This document shows positions 52,798-61,583 of a stretch of DNA of 64,000 nt, piece by piece. The notes under the pieces were generated by a model. That model did not search any database and was not told the DNA's origin. It was given only the letters and a program-made list of their open reading frames with translations. The translations under genes and the position numbers were made by a program. Positions within the stretch are counted from its first letter, which is position 1. Every line of letters starts with the position of its first letter. Origin of the DNA: an uncultured Bacteroidales bacterium (GTDB lineage: Bacteria; Bacteroidota; Bacteroidia; Bacteroidales; Paludibacteraceae); assembly GCA_946406195.1 (NCBI GenBank), contig CAMJJT010000001.1:62001-126000 (forward strand), in the 5' to 3' direction.

Positions 52798-53972
52798 AGT
52801 TTGGATAGTTCAATCGCAGCCAGAATAAGAGGTGCCACTCCTTTGGGGTCATCCTCACGGATACGCTCATTCACATAATAGGAATAGGTGCCATCCCGAT
52901 AGGGATTACCGCCCAAACCGGCTACTGCACAACAATCAATAAGCGAAAGAGTACCATCTTCGTTGGTACGCAGTTTATAGGTCTTGAGGCCATCCATGAC
53001 TTGGATGGCTTCTTTTTTATACTTCTCAGGCAGGATGCCGAGACGAACGCCTTTCGCCATCGCAAAGCAGTACATTGCCGAACAAGTGGACTCCAGATAA
53101 TTGCTTTCTTCGCCGGCACGGTCAGGCACTTGATACCATAGATGGGTCTCAGGATCCTGCACTGCCAGCAGCGCGCTCATGACGCGATTGAGGATAGCCT
53201 CCAACGCCGGACGGGAGGGTTGATCCGCCGGCATCAGTTCCAGTACATCACACAGCGCCATGACGTACCATCCTTCAGCACGTCCCCATGTCTCAGGACT
53301 GCAACCTGTGATCGAATCACTCCACCCCATCTGCTTGCTCTCATCCCATCCGTGATGGTTGAGTCCGTTCGCCTTGAGGGTGTGTTGATCGACCACGAGG
53401 AACTGGTTCACTATATCCTCCCAAGCCTCCGGTTCGGGTTTCCACGCCGCATAACGAGCATAGAAAGTCGTACCGGTGAAAAGTCCATCGAGCCACATCT
53501 GGTGGGGATAAATCTGCTTATGCCAGAAACCTCCTTCGCTCGTTCGAGGCTGGTCACGTAACTGGTCACGCAGCGTCTCGATCGCAGTGGTGTATTGGGG
53601 TTGGGGATTGATAGCATTGAGCATAATGAGGAAATTACCGCCTTGGATGCGATCCATGTTATAGAGGCTCTGCTTATAGGTGAGAATCGAACCATCTTCG
53701 CCGATGAAAAGGTCGGCAAACCGCTGCACATGGTTGAGATAAGTTGTGTCACCCGTACGCGCATATAACTCAAGGAACGCGCGCGCCATGAGGGTCGGCG
53801 TATACTCCCATTTGGGTTTAGGAGCTCCATCGCAGGTCCACATCTCGGGGTTATGCTTCATCTCGGACAGCGCAACCGATTCCGCCGTTTGCAGGTAGGG
53901 GTTCGGCTGTGAGCATGAGGTAAAAAAGACTAAGAAAAAACAGACTAAAGAAATAAGACTAAAATGTTTCAT
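52794..53972 (-). CDS. Glycoside hydrolase family 105/88 lipoprotein (unsaturated rhamnogalacturonyl hydrolase-like)
   Basis: 392 residues. Lipoprotein signal peptide (LVCFFLVFFTSCSQ, lipobox Cys near 20). The alpha/alpha-barrel pattern HKQIYPHQMWLDGLFTGTTF, WGRAEGWYVMAL and YLESTCSAMYCFAMAKGVRL matches GH105/YesR-type enzymes that hydrolyse unsaturated uronyl residues from pectin fragments. It implies use of plant cell-wall or host glycans. Single gene, with no SusC/D pair visible here. In Bacteroidota such lipoproteins sit in the periplasm or at the surface. Confidence 0.88.
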   Translation of the reverse strand: MKHFSLISLVCFFLVFFTSCSQPNPYLQTAESVALSEMKHNPEMWTCDGAPKPKWEYTPTLMARAFLELYARTGDTTYLNHVQRFADLFIGEDGSILTYKQSLYNMDRIQGGNFLIMLNAINPQPQYTTAIETLRDQLRDQPRTSEGGFWHKQIYPHQMWLDGLFTGTTFYARYAAWKPEPEAWEDIVNQFLVVDQHTLKANGLNHHGWDESKQMGWSDSITGCSPETWGRAEGWYVMALCDVLELMPADQPSRPALEAILNRVMSALLAVQDPETHLWYQVPDRAGEESNYLESTCSAMYCFAMAKGVRLGILPEKYKKEAIQVMDGLKTYKLRTNEDGTLSLIDCCAVAGLGGNPYRDGTYSYYVNERIREDDPKGVAPLILAAIELSKL

Positions 53973-53994
53973 GGTTCAATAAGGCGATTTTTTG

Positions 53995-54067
53995 TGGAGC
54001 ATAGGGGAGTCGAACCCCTGACCTCAACATTGCGAACGTTGCGCTCTACCAACTGAGCTAATACCCC
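53995..54067 (-). tRNA. tRNA-Ala (CGC anticodon)
   Basis: 73 nt. Acceptor GGGGTAT/ATGCTCC with discriminator A; D arm GCTC...GAGC; anticodon loop TTCGCAA (CGC); T arm with TTCGACT. CCA is not fully encoded. Confidence 0.92.
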
Positions 54068-54068
54068 G

Positions 54069-54458
54069 TGGAGCTAACGGGAGTCGAACCCGTGTCCAAA
54101 CAAGGAATACTTGTGCTTTCTACACGCTTATCTTGGCCTTCGTTTTCGTTCGGCAGCAAGACCCAAGCCACCAACCGCCGACTTATCTGCTAAAGTTTCG
54201 ACACCGCATCGCAGCCTGCGATATCTATTCTGTGAATTTCCGCACCGCTATATCCATTGAGCCCACAGACTCGGCTTGGAGCGATGTCTCGTTCAGGCGC
54301 CTTGCACCCGAAAAAGGCTAATCTACTATACTTCGATTAGGCAGCGAGAGCATACTCATAGTTGCCAGTTATATTTTGAAGCGAGATTAACGAGCGTTGC
54401 CTCATTGCTCGGCGTGCTTACACAACCATTCTACCTGCTGTCAAAACCAAATAGCCCC
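54069..54458 (-). ncRNA. ssrA: Transfer-messenger RNA (tmRNA)
   Basis: About 390 nt. The 5' end GGGGCTA pairs with the 3' end TAGCTCC-A as a tRNA-Ala-like acceptor, and the T arm TTCGACT is next to it. The tag frame (minus strand 54366-54337) encodes GNYEYALAA and a TAA, close to the usual Bacteroidota GENNYALAA. tmRNA rescues stalled ribosomes with SmpB. It lies two bases from tRNA-Ala; its own promoter is upstream at 54546-54519. Confidence 0.95.
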
Positions 54459-54518
54459 AAATCATTTACGATTTGACGATTTACGATGTACAATTACGTC
54501 TTTTTCGAAAATCGGGTG

Positions 54519-54566
54519 CAAAATTACAAAAAAATTTGCATATGTCAAAATATTTTTGTACTTTTG
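54519..54566. promoter_or_regulatory. Divergent promoters, tmRNA (-) and acyltransferase (+)
   Basis: Plus: TTG 54536-54538, N20, TACTTTTG 54559-54566. Minus: TTG 54548-54546, N19, TAATTTTG 54526-54519. The -33 elements overlap in TTTGCATATGTCAAA. Confidence 0.82.
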
Positions 54567-54593
54567 CACGATTTTTCTGTAAAAAAGACAAAA

Positions 54594-55724
54594 ATGGCAG
54601 TTGAAATTCGCGAAATACATACCAAACGGGAACTGAAACAATTCATTCAGTTCGCTAATGATTTGTATGCGGATTGTCCCTATTACTGCCCGCCGTTGTT
54701 CTTCGACGAGATGAACTGCTTTGATGCAGAGAAGAACCCTGCCTTGGAGGTATGCGATTACCAATTATGGATGGCTTATCGCGAAGGCAAACCCGTGGGA
54801 CGCGTAGCCGGCATCATCAACCGCCGCGCGAATGAGAAATGGGGTTTCAAGCATGTACGCTTCGGGTGGTTCGATTTTATCGACGACGAGGAAGTCAGCA
54901 AAGCGTTGCTGGACACGGTCGTTGCATGGGGCAAGGAGAGAGGCATGAACGCCTTGAACGGTCCGGTCGGATTCACGGATTTTGACCATGAGGGTTTGCT
55001 ATTGGAAGGATATGAATATCCGGCGGTGATGGCTTCGCTCTATAACTACCCGTACTACGTGAAGCATATCGAAGCCTACGGATTGGTCAAAGAGGCGGAC
55101 TGGATAGAGCTGCAGGTGTTCCCTCCCAAAGAGGTGCCCGAACGTATCGAGCGGTTGGCGGAGATGGTGAAACAACGCTATCACGTTAAGATCGTCAAGG
55201 TGAAGAACTCACGCGAGTTGGTGAAACGATTCGGTATCGAGTACATGGATGTGATAGACGCGGCGTATCAGAAGCTCTATAACTTCCAGCCCATGACAGA
55301 CAAGCAGAAGAACTACTACAAGGATATGTATTTCCAGTTCCTGAACTTCGATTTCGTGACGCTGGTTGTGAATGAGAAAGAGGAACTGGTGGGAGTTGGA
55401 CTCGGCATGCCGGATATAGCGCCTGCGCTGCGCAAGAGCGGAGGCAAACTATTCCCCTTCGGATGGTATCACCTCATCAAAGCGCTGAAGGCGAAGAAGA
55501 TGGAGCGGTTCAGTTTTCTGCTTATCGCCGTTCGGCCGGATTATCAGGACAAGGGCATCAATGCGCTCTTCCTGCAGGACCAGATTCCGCTCATCAACCA
55601 ATACGGCATCCACACGCTGGAGACCACCAGTATGCTGGAGACCAACACCAAAGTGCTGTCGTTCTTTATGCAGTTCGATCATAAGCAACATAAGCGTCAT
55701 CGCGCATATATCAAACCGCTGTGA
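54594..55724 (+). CDS. GNAT-like N-acyltransferase family protein
   Basis: 376 residues from MAVEIREIHTKRELKQFIQF; the longer frame upstream runs through the promoter. An N-terminal part with WMAYREGKPVGRVAGIINRR and a C-terminal GNAT-like segment (FSFLLIAVRPDYQDKGINAL, about 300-325) suggest two acetyltransferase folds. Widespread in Bacteroidota, substrate unknown. Overlaps the Fur-type gene by four bases (GTGA). Confidence 0.75.
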   Translation: MAVEIREIHTKRELKQFIQFANDLYADCPYYCPPLFFDEMNCFDAEKNPALEVCDYQLWMAYREGKPVGRVAGIINRRANEKWGFKHVRFGWFDFIDDEEVSKALLDTVVAWGKERGMNALNGPVGFTDFDHEGLLLEGYEYPAVMASLYNYPYYVKHIEAYGLVKEADWIELQVFPPKEVPERIERLAEMVKQRYHVKIVKVKNSRELVKRFGIEYMDVIDAAYQKLYNFQPMTDKQKNYYKDMYFQFLNFDFVTLVVNEKEELVGVGLGMPDIAPALRKSGGKLFPFGWYHLIKALKAKKMERFSFLLIAVRPDYQDKGINALFLQDQIPLINQYGIHTLETTSMLETNTKVLSFFMQFDHKQHKRHRAYIKPL

Positions 55725-56185
55725 AAGGACAAAAGACATACGAAGCGGCACTGGTCAAATTGAATGAATACATCAGCGCGCACACGATGCGCAAATCGCG
55801 TGTTCGGGAGATGGTCTTAGAGCAAGCATGTCTGTTGCCACCGCTCTTCACAGCAGACCAACTGGCGAAAGCGTGCGAAGCGGAGCGGATATCCGTAGCA
55901 ACGGTGTATAACTCATTAGAGTTATTCATCAAAGCGCAGATCATTCACGCCATTGACAGACAAAGGGGAAAAGGCGCTACGCAATACGAAGTGATCCCCG
56001 GCAAACAGATACATATGCAGATACGATGCGGCAAATGCGGACGTGTCTCGGAGATCAAAGATCAAGCTATTGACCATCTTATACGGGTGCGCAAATATCT
56101 GAATTTTGACATGCAGAGCTACACGCTGCTGATCTACGGAGAGTGCAAGCATTGCCGCAAACCGAAAACAAGTACAGAAAAATGA
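55721..56185 (+). CDS. Fur-family transcriptional regulator
   Basis: 154 residues, GTG start inside the stop of the acyltransferase gene. Winged helix (KSRVREMVLEQACLLPPLFT then SVATVYNSLELF) and the dimerisation domain with metal-site residues: HMQIRCGKCGRVSE and ECKHCRK give two CxxC pairs for structural zinc. The regulated metal (Fe, Zn or peroxide sensing) cannot be told. No separate promoter. Confidence 0.88.
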   Translation: MKGQKTYEAALVKLNEYISAHTMRKSRVREMVLEQACLLPPLFTADQLAKACEAERISVATVYNSLELFIKAQIIHAIDRQRGKGATQYEVIPGKQIHMQIRCGKCGRVSEIKDQAIDHLIRVRKYLNFDMQSYTLLIYGECKHCRKPKTSTEK

Positions 56186-56868
56186 GCAGTATATCAATAT
56201 ATTGGATTTTATTCATCGTCATCGCTATCGCTAGTTGGATCGTATCCTCTTCGCTGGAGCGTAAGTTCGAGAAATACAGCAAGGAGAGCCTGCCGATGAC
56301 TGGAAGGGACGTGGCACTCAAGATGCTGCGTGAGAACGGTATTGACGATGTGGAAGTGACCTGTATTAGCGGTCAGTTGACCGACCATTATAACCCTGCC
56401 ACGAAGACGGTTAATCTGTCGGAGGCGGTTTATAACGGTGCTAATATAGCCGCAGCAGCAGTTGCGGCACACGAGTGCGGTCACGCGGTGCAACACGCGA
56501 AGGCTTATGCGCCGCTGAAGATGCGGTCGGCGTTGGTGCCCGTGGTTTCGTTCTCCAGCAGATGGATGACATGGATTCTACTGATTGGCATGCTGACGAT
56601 CGAGACCTTCCCGACGCTGATGTTAGTGGGTATAGCGCTTTTCGCCACCACGACTTTGTTTGCGTTTATAACGTTACCGGTGGAAATTGATGCCAGCCGC
56701 AGAGCGGTGAACTGGTTGGAAGAATCCGGTCTCACCCAACGGGAGACCATCGCGATGGCTTCCGACGCGCTCCGCAGCGCTGCCTATACTTACGTAGTAG
56801 CAGCCCTCAGTTCGCTGGCCACACTGATCTACTACATCCTGATTTTCATGGGAGGAAGAAGGGATTGA
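56182..56868 (+). CDS. YugP-type zinc metallopeptidase
   Basis: 228 residues from MSSISIYWILFIVIAIASWI (ATGA overlap with the Fur-type gene). N-terminal helix, the metallopeptidase motif AAHECGHAVQ (HExxH-type HECGH, about 102-106), then two or three C-terminal helices, and LPVEIDASRRAVNWLE, where the Glu is the third metal ligand. Membrane-bound family of unknown substrate. Confidence 0.9.
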   Translation: MSSISIYWILFIVIAIASWIVSSSLERKFEKYSKESLPMTGRDVALKMLRENGIDDVEVTCISGQLTDHYNPATKTVNLSEAVYNGANIAAAAVAAHECGHAVQHAKAYAPLKMRSALVPVVSFSSRWMTWILLIGMLTIETFPTLMLVGIALFATTTLFAFITLPVEIDASRRAVNWLEESGLTQRETIAMASDALRSAAYTYVVAALSSLATLIYYILIFMGGRRD

Positions 56869-56937
56869 GAGTTGATAATTGAGAATTGAGAATTGAGAGT
56901 TGATAATTGATAGTTGATAATTGATAGTTGGAGGAAT
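56869..56937. repeat. Tandem words of the TTGATAATTGAGAATTGAG family
   Basis: Eight drifting units of TTGAGAA, TTGATAA and TTGATAG. Followed by the hairpin CTCCCG/CGGGAG (56962-56979) and then tRNA-Arg. The same word class fills 19945-19990, 59303-59330 and 60575-60602. Confidence 0.85.
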
Positions 56938-56988
56938 TACCCTCTTAGGCGGAAGCCGCTCCTCCCGTTCCGTCGGGAGGACGCTCCG

Positions 56989-57062
56989 GGCCCCGTAGCT
57001 CAATTGAATAGAGTGTCAGATTCCGGTTCTGAAGGTTCTGGGTTTGAGCCCCAGCGGGGTCA
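56989..57062 (+). tRNA. tRNA-Arg (CCG anticodon)
   Basis: 74 nt. Acceptor GGCCCCG/CGGGGTC with one G-T pair, discriminator A; anticodon loop TTCCGGT (CCG); T loop TTTGAGC. Confidence 0.9.
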
Positions 57063-57064
57063 CA

Positions 57065-57100
57065 AAAAACGGACAGTTTCAATAACTGCCCGTTTTTTAT
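57065..57100 (+). terminator. Rho-independent terminator of tRNA-Arg
   Basis: Stem AAAACGG(A)CAGT with ACTG(C)CCGTTTT, then T-run. Beyond it (57110-57250) the gap holds ATCGTCAATCAATCG-type words and no gene. Confidence 0.85.
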
Positions 57101-57253
57101 TGACGTTTTACAGATTTACGATTTACGAGTTATTGACGAATGAGTATAATTGACGATTGTTCAGCGCATAGTCAATCGTAAATCTCGCGAAGCGACAAAT
57201 CGTCAATCAATCGTACCTCGTCAATCGTCCAATCGTCAATAAAACTTGGATTG

Positions 57254-58531
57254 TCAATAAAGTTTGATATCCACAATAATCGGTTCATGATCGGAGTAGC
57301 GGTGCATGGAGGTATCTTTCTGTTTGAAAGCGCCATGCTGGTAATACCAATCAGCATTGACATGCCACGGGCGCACACGCACGATATAACTTGCCATTGA
57401 GGGATTAGCAAAACAGCGGTCGAGGTACCCGATCTCGCCCTTATAGACATAGGAATAGTTATCCGGACAGAAACGGCTTATCTGGTCCTCATAACCGGCG
57501 CGCACAATGGTCTGGATCGGTTGCTCCTGCGTATAGCAGTTATAATCACCGAGAAGGAGTATATCCGAATCACCATAAAGCGTCATCGCTTGCGGCAACA
57601 TCGCCAGCAGCGAGTCCGTGTTCTCCATCCGTTTGAGGTTGGTGCTATACTGCGTACGTCCGGGACGTTTGGATTTGAGATGATTGAGGGAAACGATGAA
57701 GCGTTCTCCGGAAGCACGATCCTCAAATCCCTGCGCAAACATTCGCGCGTAGTAATGGCTGGTCGAGTCATGGTACGCCGAGAGGGGCGATTCGTATGGC
57801 TGAATCCGGTCGGTGTTATACACAAAACAACAACCAATCCGGTCGATATTATCCATCGGCATGGCAACAAAAGCATAATGCCCATGCTTATTCAGCTCCG
57901 CCAGCAACATCTTCGGCGCTTTGTCGCCCACCTGCATCTCACAGAAAGCGAAGAGGTCGGCGTGCATAGCGCATAGCGCAGAGACGAGTTTGCGCGTCTG
58001 GAGCGCCTGTTGGGCAGGAGTAGTGCGTTTATGGGCGTAACCGCCGAGATCCGCGAAGTAATTCTCAATATTCGCTCCCACGATACGCAGTTCGTTCTTG
58101 CGGGGTTTGGGCAGTTTATCGAGCGGAGCATGGGAGGTCTTGACGCCTTGTCCTGTCACGAAATGCCGCTCACTTGTCACGCGCGCCTTGAATGTGCGCA
58201 CGCGATCACCCGTGCGTACCTTATAATATTGGTTGCGGCAGTGGACCACGATGGAGTTAGCACGATTGGATTCCACGATCTGCCAGTAAGCGGTGCTATC
58301 TCCATCGGCAAGTCCAACTGCCCTCTCTTCCGGACAATAGAGCCTCTCAGGCGCAAGGACGAGTGAGTCATAGAAACTACCGCAAACAACAAGCGGCGTA
58401 GTCACTTGCACCATCCGGTTCGTGTATTTAGACCAATCGGACTGAAGCGTTTCTAAAGAAACACGCTCCACCGAATGAACAGCAACCGTCAGCGAGCATA
58501 AAAACAACGCAAAAAATAAGTGTTTTTTCAT
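57254..58531 (-). CDS. Endonuclease/exonuclease/phosphatase family protein, secreted
   Basis: 425 residues from Met at 58531 (MKKHLFFALFLCSLTVAVHS); the upstream Met frame overlaps the -7 box. Signal peptide, an OB-fold-like N-terminal domain (about 20-125), then the EEP fold (about 140-425) with the catalytic blocks VGANIENYFAD, FAFCEMQVGD, FIVSLNHLKSKR, ILLLGDYNCYTQE and YSDHEPIIVDI. Probably a periplasmic or extracellular nuclease or phosphodiesterase; substrate unknown. Confidence 0.87.
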   Translation of the reverse strand: MKKHLFFALFLCSLTVAVHSVERVSLETLQSDWSKYTNRMVQVTTPLVVCGSFYDSLVLAPERLYCPEERAVGLADGDSTAYWQIVESNRANSIVVHCRNQYYKVRTGDRVRTFKARVTSERHFVTGQGVKTSHAPLDKLPKPRKNELRIVGANIENYFADLGGYAHKRTTPAQQALQTRKLVSALCAMHADLFAFCEMQVGDKAPKMLLAELNKHGHYAFVAMPMDNIDRIGCCFVYNTDRIQPYESPLSAYHDSTSHYYARMFAQGFEDRASGERFIVSLNHLKSKRPGRTQYSTNLKRMENTDSLLAMLPQAMTLYGDSDILLLGDYNCYTQEQPIQTIVRAGYEDQISRFCPDNYSYVYKGEIGYLDRCFANPSMASYIVRVRPWHVNADWYYQHGAFKQKDTSMHRYSDHEPIIVDIKLY

Positions 58532-58552
58532 AATTGATGTTGAATAATGGTG

Positions 58553-58631
58553 CAAAATTACAAAAAAATACGTATATATGCAAAAAAATCTGTAAAAAAT
58601 TTGCGTATGTCAAAAAAAAGCAGTACTTTTG
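58553..58631. promoter_or_regulatory. Divergent promoters, EEP gene (-) and tRNA-fMet (+)
   Basis: Minus: TTG 58583-58581, N20, TAATTTTG 58560-58553. Plus: TTG 58601-58603, N20, TACTTTTG 58624-58631. Here the two sets do not overlap. Confidence 0.82.
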
Positions 58632-58662
58632 CAGTCCCATTTGAAAGAAAATGGTGTTATAT

Positions 58663-58734
<72 letters not shown>

Positions 58735-58741
58735 CAAAGAA

Positions 58742-58787
58742 AAATCTCGTATACACTTGCGTATATGAGATTTTTTTTGTACCTTTG
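58742..58787 (+). promoter_or_regulatory. Overlapping terminator and promoter
   Basis: Terminator stem AATCTCGTATAC/GTATATGAGATT with T8 (58742-58778). Its 3' arm holds the -33 TTG (58757-58759) and its U-run is the spacer to TACCTTTG (58780-58787), N20. It ends tRNA-fMet and starts the next gene. Confidence 0.82.
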
Positions 58788-58806
58788 CAGCCAAATTCAA
58801 TTCAAT

Positions 58807-59298
58807 ATGGCAAAATATATCATTATGGCAGAAGAAGGCGAGTACGGATTGATCTCCCAAGTGAAGGAAAAATTAGGTTTGGACCTCAGCGACGCCGAGA
58901 TCATCTACACCGGTGTGGGAGCCATCAACATCATCCGTTCGCTGCAAAACATGGACCGCGAGGCGGAGATTTATAATATCGGCTACGCCGGTAGTGCGAA
59001 TTTTGATTTGGGCACTTGGGTCGAAGTGACCGAAGTGAAACTCAACCACCCGAATGTGACGTACCCGGAGCCCGAACTCAAAATCTCACATCTCACATCT
59101 CACATCTCAAATTGTCTTCAGGCTCCCTGTTACACCAACTGCGATTTTGTGCTGGCTTCGGACTACAAAGACTGCGTCTTCGACATGGAGCTGGCTTTCA
59201 TCGCTGCGCTCGGTTTCAAAAACCTGCATAGTTTGAAATACGTAAGCGACAACCTCTCGCTCCACGCCTACCATGACCTCACACACGGGGTGGAATAG
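58807..59298 (+). CDS. Nucleoside phosphorylase / MTA-SAH nucleosidase-like protein
   Basis: 163 residues (MAKYIIMAEEGEYGLISQVK). Phosphorylase-superfamily pattern: IIYTGVGAINIIRSLQ, IYNIGYAGSAN, and DMELAFIAALGF, where the DMELAF block holds nucleoside-binding residues. Shorter than classical Pfs (about 230). A tandem-word insertion ISHLTSHISN (59085-59115) sits before the active-site part. Probably cleaves a purine nucleoside or methylthioadenosine; the exact substrate is uncertain. Confidence 0.75.
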   Translation: MAKYIIMAEEGEYGLISQVKEKLGLDLSDAEIIYTGVGAINIIRSLQNMDREAEIYNIGYAGSANFDLGTWVEVTEVKLNHPNVTYPEPELKISHLTSHISNCLQAPCYTNCDFVLASDYKDCVFDMELAFIAALGFKNLHSLKYVSDNLSLHAYHDLTHGVE

Positions 59299-59302
59299 GA
59301 GA

Positions 59303-59330
59303 TAATTGAGAATTGAGAATTGAGAATTTA
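59303..59330. repeat. Tandem TTGAGAA words before the methyltransferase
   Basis: Four units of ATTGAGA, ending about four bases before the start codon; the region that would hold a ribosome-binding site is repeat. Confidence 0.8.
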
Positions 59331-59333
59331 AAG

Positions 59334-60572
59334 ATGACGACTGTATATTTAAAACCACATAAAGAGGAGTCGCTCAAGCGTTTTCACCCTTGGGTCTTCA
59401 GCGGAGCTATCGCTCGCGTGGTGTTGGACGCCCATCATAAAGGGGACGCGCCTGAAGAAGGCAAGATCGTAGCGGTGTACTCCGCTTCGAAAGAGCCCTT
59501 AGGTGTCGGGCATTGGCAAATAGGCTCTATCGCCGTGCGGATTCTCGCGTTCGGCGTGGAAGAACTACCGAAGGATTTTTGGCAGGAGAGAATCAAAGCG
59601 GCGTATCAAGTTCGCGAAGCGTTGGGACTAATTCACAATGCACAATGCACAATCAATAACACGTTCCGCCTTGTCCATGGAGAGGGAGATTTTCTGCCGG
59701 GACTGATTGTGGACGTCTATGCAGAGACCGCTGTTATTCAGGCACATTCGGTAGGCATGCACGTGAGTCGGAAAGAGATAGCAGAAGCGATTCTGGCGGA
59801 AGTGCCGCAAGTTAAAAACATCTATTATAAGAGCGATGACACCCTGCCCTTCAAGGCTCCGATTGAGGGAGAGAAGACAGGATGGATTAAAGTACAAAAT
59901 GACGATGTACAATGTACAAAGGACGAGTTTTGGAGTATAGAGAATGGGCTTCAGTTCCGCATCGACTGGTTACGGGGACAAAAAACAGGTTTCTTCATTG
60001 ACCAACGCGAGAACCGCGCCCTTGTGGAGCGCTACGCCAAGGACAAGGATGTTCTCAATATGTTCTGCTACACCGGAGGTTTCTCTCTGTACGCCTTGCG
60101 AGGCGGGGCTAAATCCGTGGATTCGGTAGATGTGAGCCAGAAAGCGATTGATCTCGTAAACATCAATGTGGCGAAGAATTTTCCGAAAGCCGCCAACCAC
60201 ACCGCAGTAGCTGCGGATGCGTTTGAGTACCTGAGCAAGCAGAAGTCCGAAGGTCGCACTTTTGACCTGATTATTCTTGATCCGCCGGCTTTTGCCAAAC
60301 ACCGGGATGCGGTGAAGAATGCGTTAAGGGGCTATCAGCGGATCAATGCGAAAGCGATTGAGATGATTCGCCCGGGAGGTATCTTGTTTACCTTCTCCTG
60401 CTCGCAGGCTGTGGATAAAGAGGCATTCCGTTTGGCGGTCTTCTCTGCTGCCGCACAAGTGGGACGCAAAGTGCGGATTCTTCACCAGCTCCATCAACCC
60501 CAAGATCACCCAATTAATATCTACCACCCCGAAGGGGAATACTTGAAGGGACTTGTTCTCTACGTAGAATAA
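59334..60572 (+). CDS. RlmI-type 23S rRNA cytosine methyltransferase
   Basis: 412 residues from MTTVYLKPHKEESLKRFHPW. N-terminal PUA domain (about 1-75; HPWVFSGAI), EEHUD-like middle domain (HGEGDFLPGLIVDVY) and C-terminal SAM-methyltransferase fold (about 200-400; KTGFFIDQRENR, DVLNMFCYTGGFSLYALRGG, LIILDPPAFAK, FTFSCSQAV). RlmI methylates C1962 of 23S rRNA in E. coli. Two in-frame word insertions: IHNAQCTINN (59625-59660) and NDDVQCTKDE (59897-59930). Confidence 0.88.
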   Translation: MTTVYLKPHKEESLKRFHPWVFSGAIARVVLDAHHKGDAPEEGKIVAVYSASKEPLGVGHWQIGSIAVRILAFGVEELPKDFWQERIKAAYQVREALGLIHNAQCTINNTFRLVHGEGDFLPGLIVDVYAETAVIQAHSVGMHVSRKEIAEAILAEVPQVKNIYYKSDDTLPFKAPIEGEKTGWIKVQNDDVQCTKDEFWSIENGLQFRIDWLRGQKTGFFIDQRENRALVERYAKDKDVLNMFCYTGGFSLYALRGGAKSVDSVDVSQKAIDLVNINVAKNFPKAANHTAVAADAFEYLSKQKSEGRTFDLIILDPPAFAKHRDAVKNALRGYQRINAKAIEMIRPGGILFTFSCSQAVDKEAFRLAVFSAAAQVGRKVRILHQLHQPQDHPINIYHPEGEYLKGLVLYVE

Positions 60573-60602
60573 TTCCCATTTGAAATTTGAGAATTGACAT
60601 TT

Positions 60603-61484
60603 ATGCAATTAGTTTGTTTTGACACAGAGACAACCGGTCTCGATGTACAGAAAGAGCATATTATCCAGCTCTCTCTGGTGAAAATAGAGACTTCCGATTG
60701 GTCGGTTATAGACCAACGGGATTGGTATATCCTCCCGGAAGGCGAGTTCACGATCCCTGCCGAAGCGGAAGCGGTGCATCATATCAGCAAACCATTCCTC
60801 ATGGAGAATGGCGTCTCGCTGCGTTCGGTCTATGACGATTTCATCGCGTTTACCAAGGGTTGCGATTTCCTCTCCTATAACGGAAACGGCTACGACGCGC
60901 CGATCCTTCATTATAATCTGGCGCGGCTCGGTCTGGACTTCTCTTTTGAAGGCAGAACTTGGTACGACGCCCTGCTCTTGGAGCGTATTCACACGGCAGG
61001 AATGGTAGATGAGAACGGAGAGAAAGTGCGCAATAACCTCACCGCAGCTTATACCCGTTACTATGGTCATCCTTTTGAGGGTGCCCATAACTCGCTCGAT
61101 GATGTGATGGCGACGATTGAGGTCTTCAAAGCGCAAGTCGCCGCACACGGTTGGGAATGGGCACAACGCGATGAGTTCGGCTTCATCTGTTACGACCGCT
61201 GGCTCACCAAGAAAGGCGGTTATTACTACCTCACTCAGGGTGCACATAAAGGGGAGTCCATCGAATCGATGATGCGCATCGACAAAAGTTATCTCGATTG
61301 GATTATCAATAAATGTCAATGGACCGATGATCAAACCCGTGAGATCATAGATAAGGTACTAAGGGGAGATGTACAATGTACAAAGGACGAAGTACAATGT
61401 ACGAAGGAAACACCGAAGACCCCTTCGCGAGGCAAAAAACGTCCGAAAGGAACCATCTCAGATGCCGATTTGAGCCTTTTTTAA
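60603..61484 (+). CDS. DnaQ-like 3'-5' exonuclease
   Basis: 293 residues from MQLVCFDTETTGLDVQKEHI. The DEDD exonuclease blocks: FDTETTGL (Asp, Glu), FLSYNGNGYDAPIL (Asp) and AHNSLDDVMAT (His and Asp, DEDDh type). A C-terminal extension (about 185-245) of unknown role ends in a Lys-rich tail interrupted by VQCTKDEVQCTKE, the same word repeat found in the preceding methyltransferase gene. Acts on DNA or RNA 3' ends; similar to the polymerase III epsilon exonuclease domain. Confidence 0.87.
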   Translation: MQLVCFDTETTGLDVQKEHIIQLSLVKIETSDWSVIDQRDWYILPEGEFTIPAEAEAVHHISKPFLMENGVSLRSVYDDFIAFTKGCDFLSYNGNGYDAPILHYNLARLGLDFSFEGRTWYDALLLERIHTAGMVDENGEKVRNNLTAAYTRYYGHPFEGAHNSLDDVMATIEVFKAQVAAHGWEWAQRDEFGFICYDRWLTKKGGYYYLTQGAHKGESIESMMRIDKSYLDWIINKCQWTDDQTREIIDKVLRGDVQCTKDEVQCTKETPKTPSRGKKRPKGTISDADLSLF

Positions 61485-61513
61485 CGCATATTTGCATTTT
61501 TTTGCCTAAAAAT

Positions 61514-61544
61514 TTGGTCATTTCAAAAAAATATTGTACCTTTG
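61514..61544 (+). promoter_or_regulatory. Promoter of the tRNA-Cys transcript
   Basis: TTG 61514-61516, N20, TACCTTTG 61537-61544. The transcript would carry the structured element (61584-61669) and tRNA-Cys, then terminate at 61793. Confidence 0.83.
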
Positions 61545-61583
61545 CACCCGCTTTCCACGAAAGACGGAAAATATAGGGGATGA

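Noticed and set aside
54133..54582. Short frames over the tmRNA region
   Set aside because: The region folds as tmRNA with tRNA-like ends and a tag frame; the frames carry no protein signature.
56869..56940. Possible CRISPR array (regular short repeats)
   Set aside because: Units are only 7-10 bp, adjacent without unique spacers, and drift in sequence; no cas genes in the window. The VapD/Cas2-like gene at 48731 stands alone.
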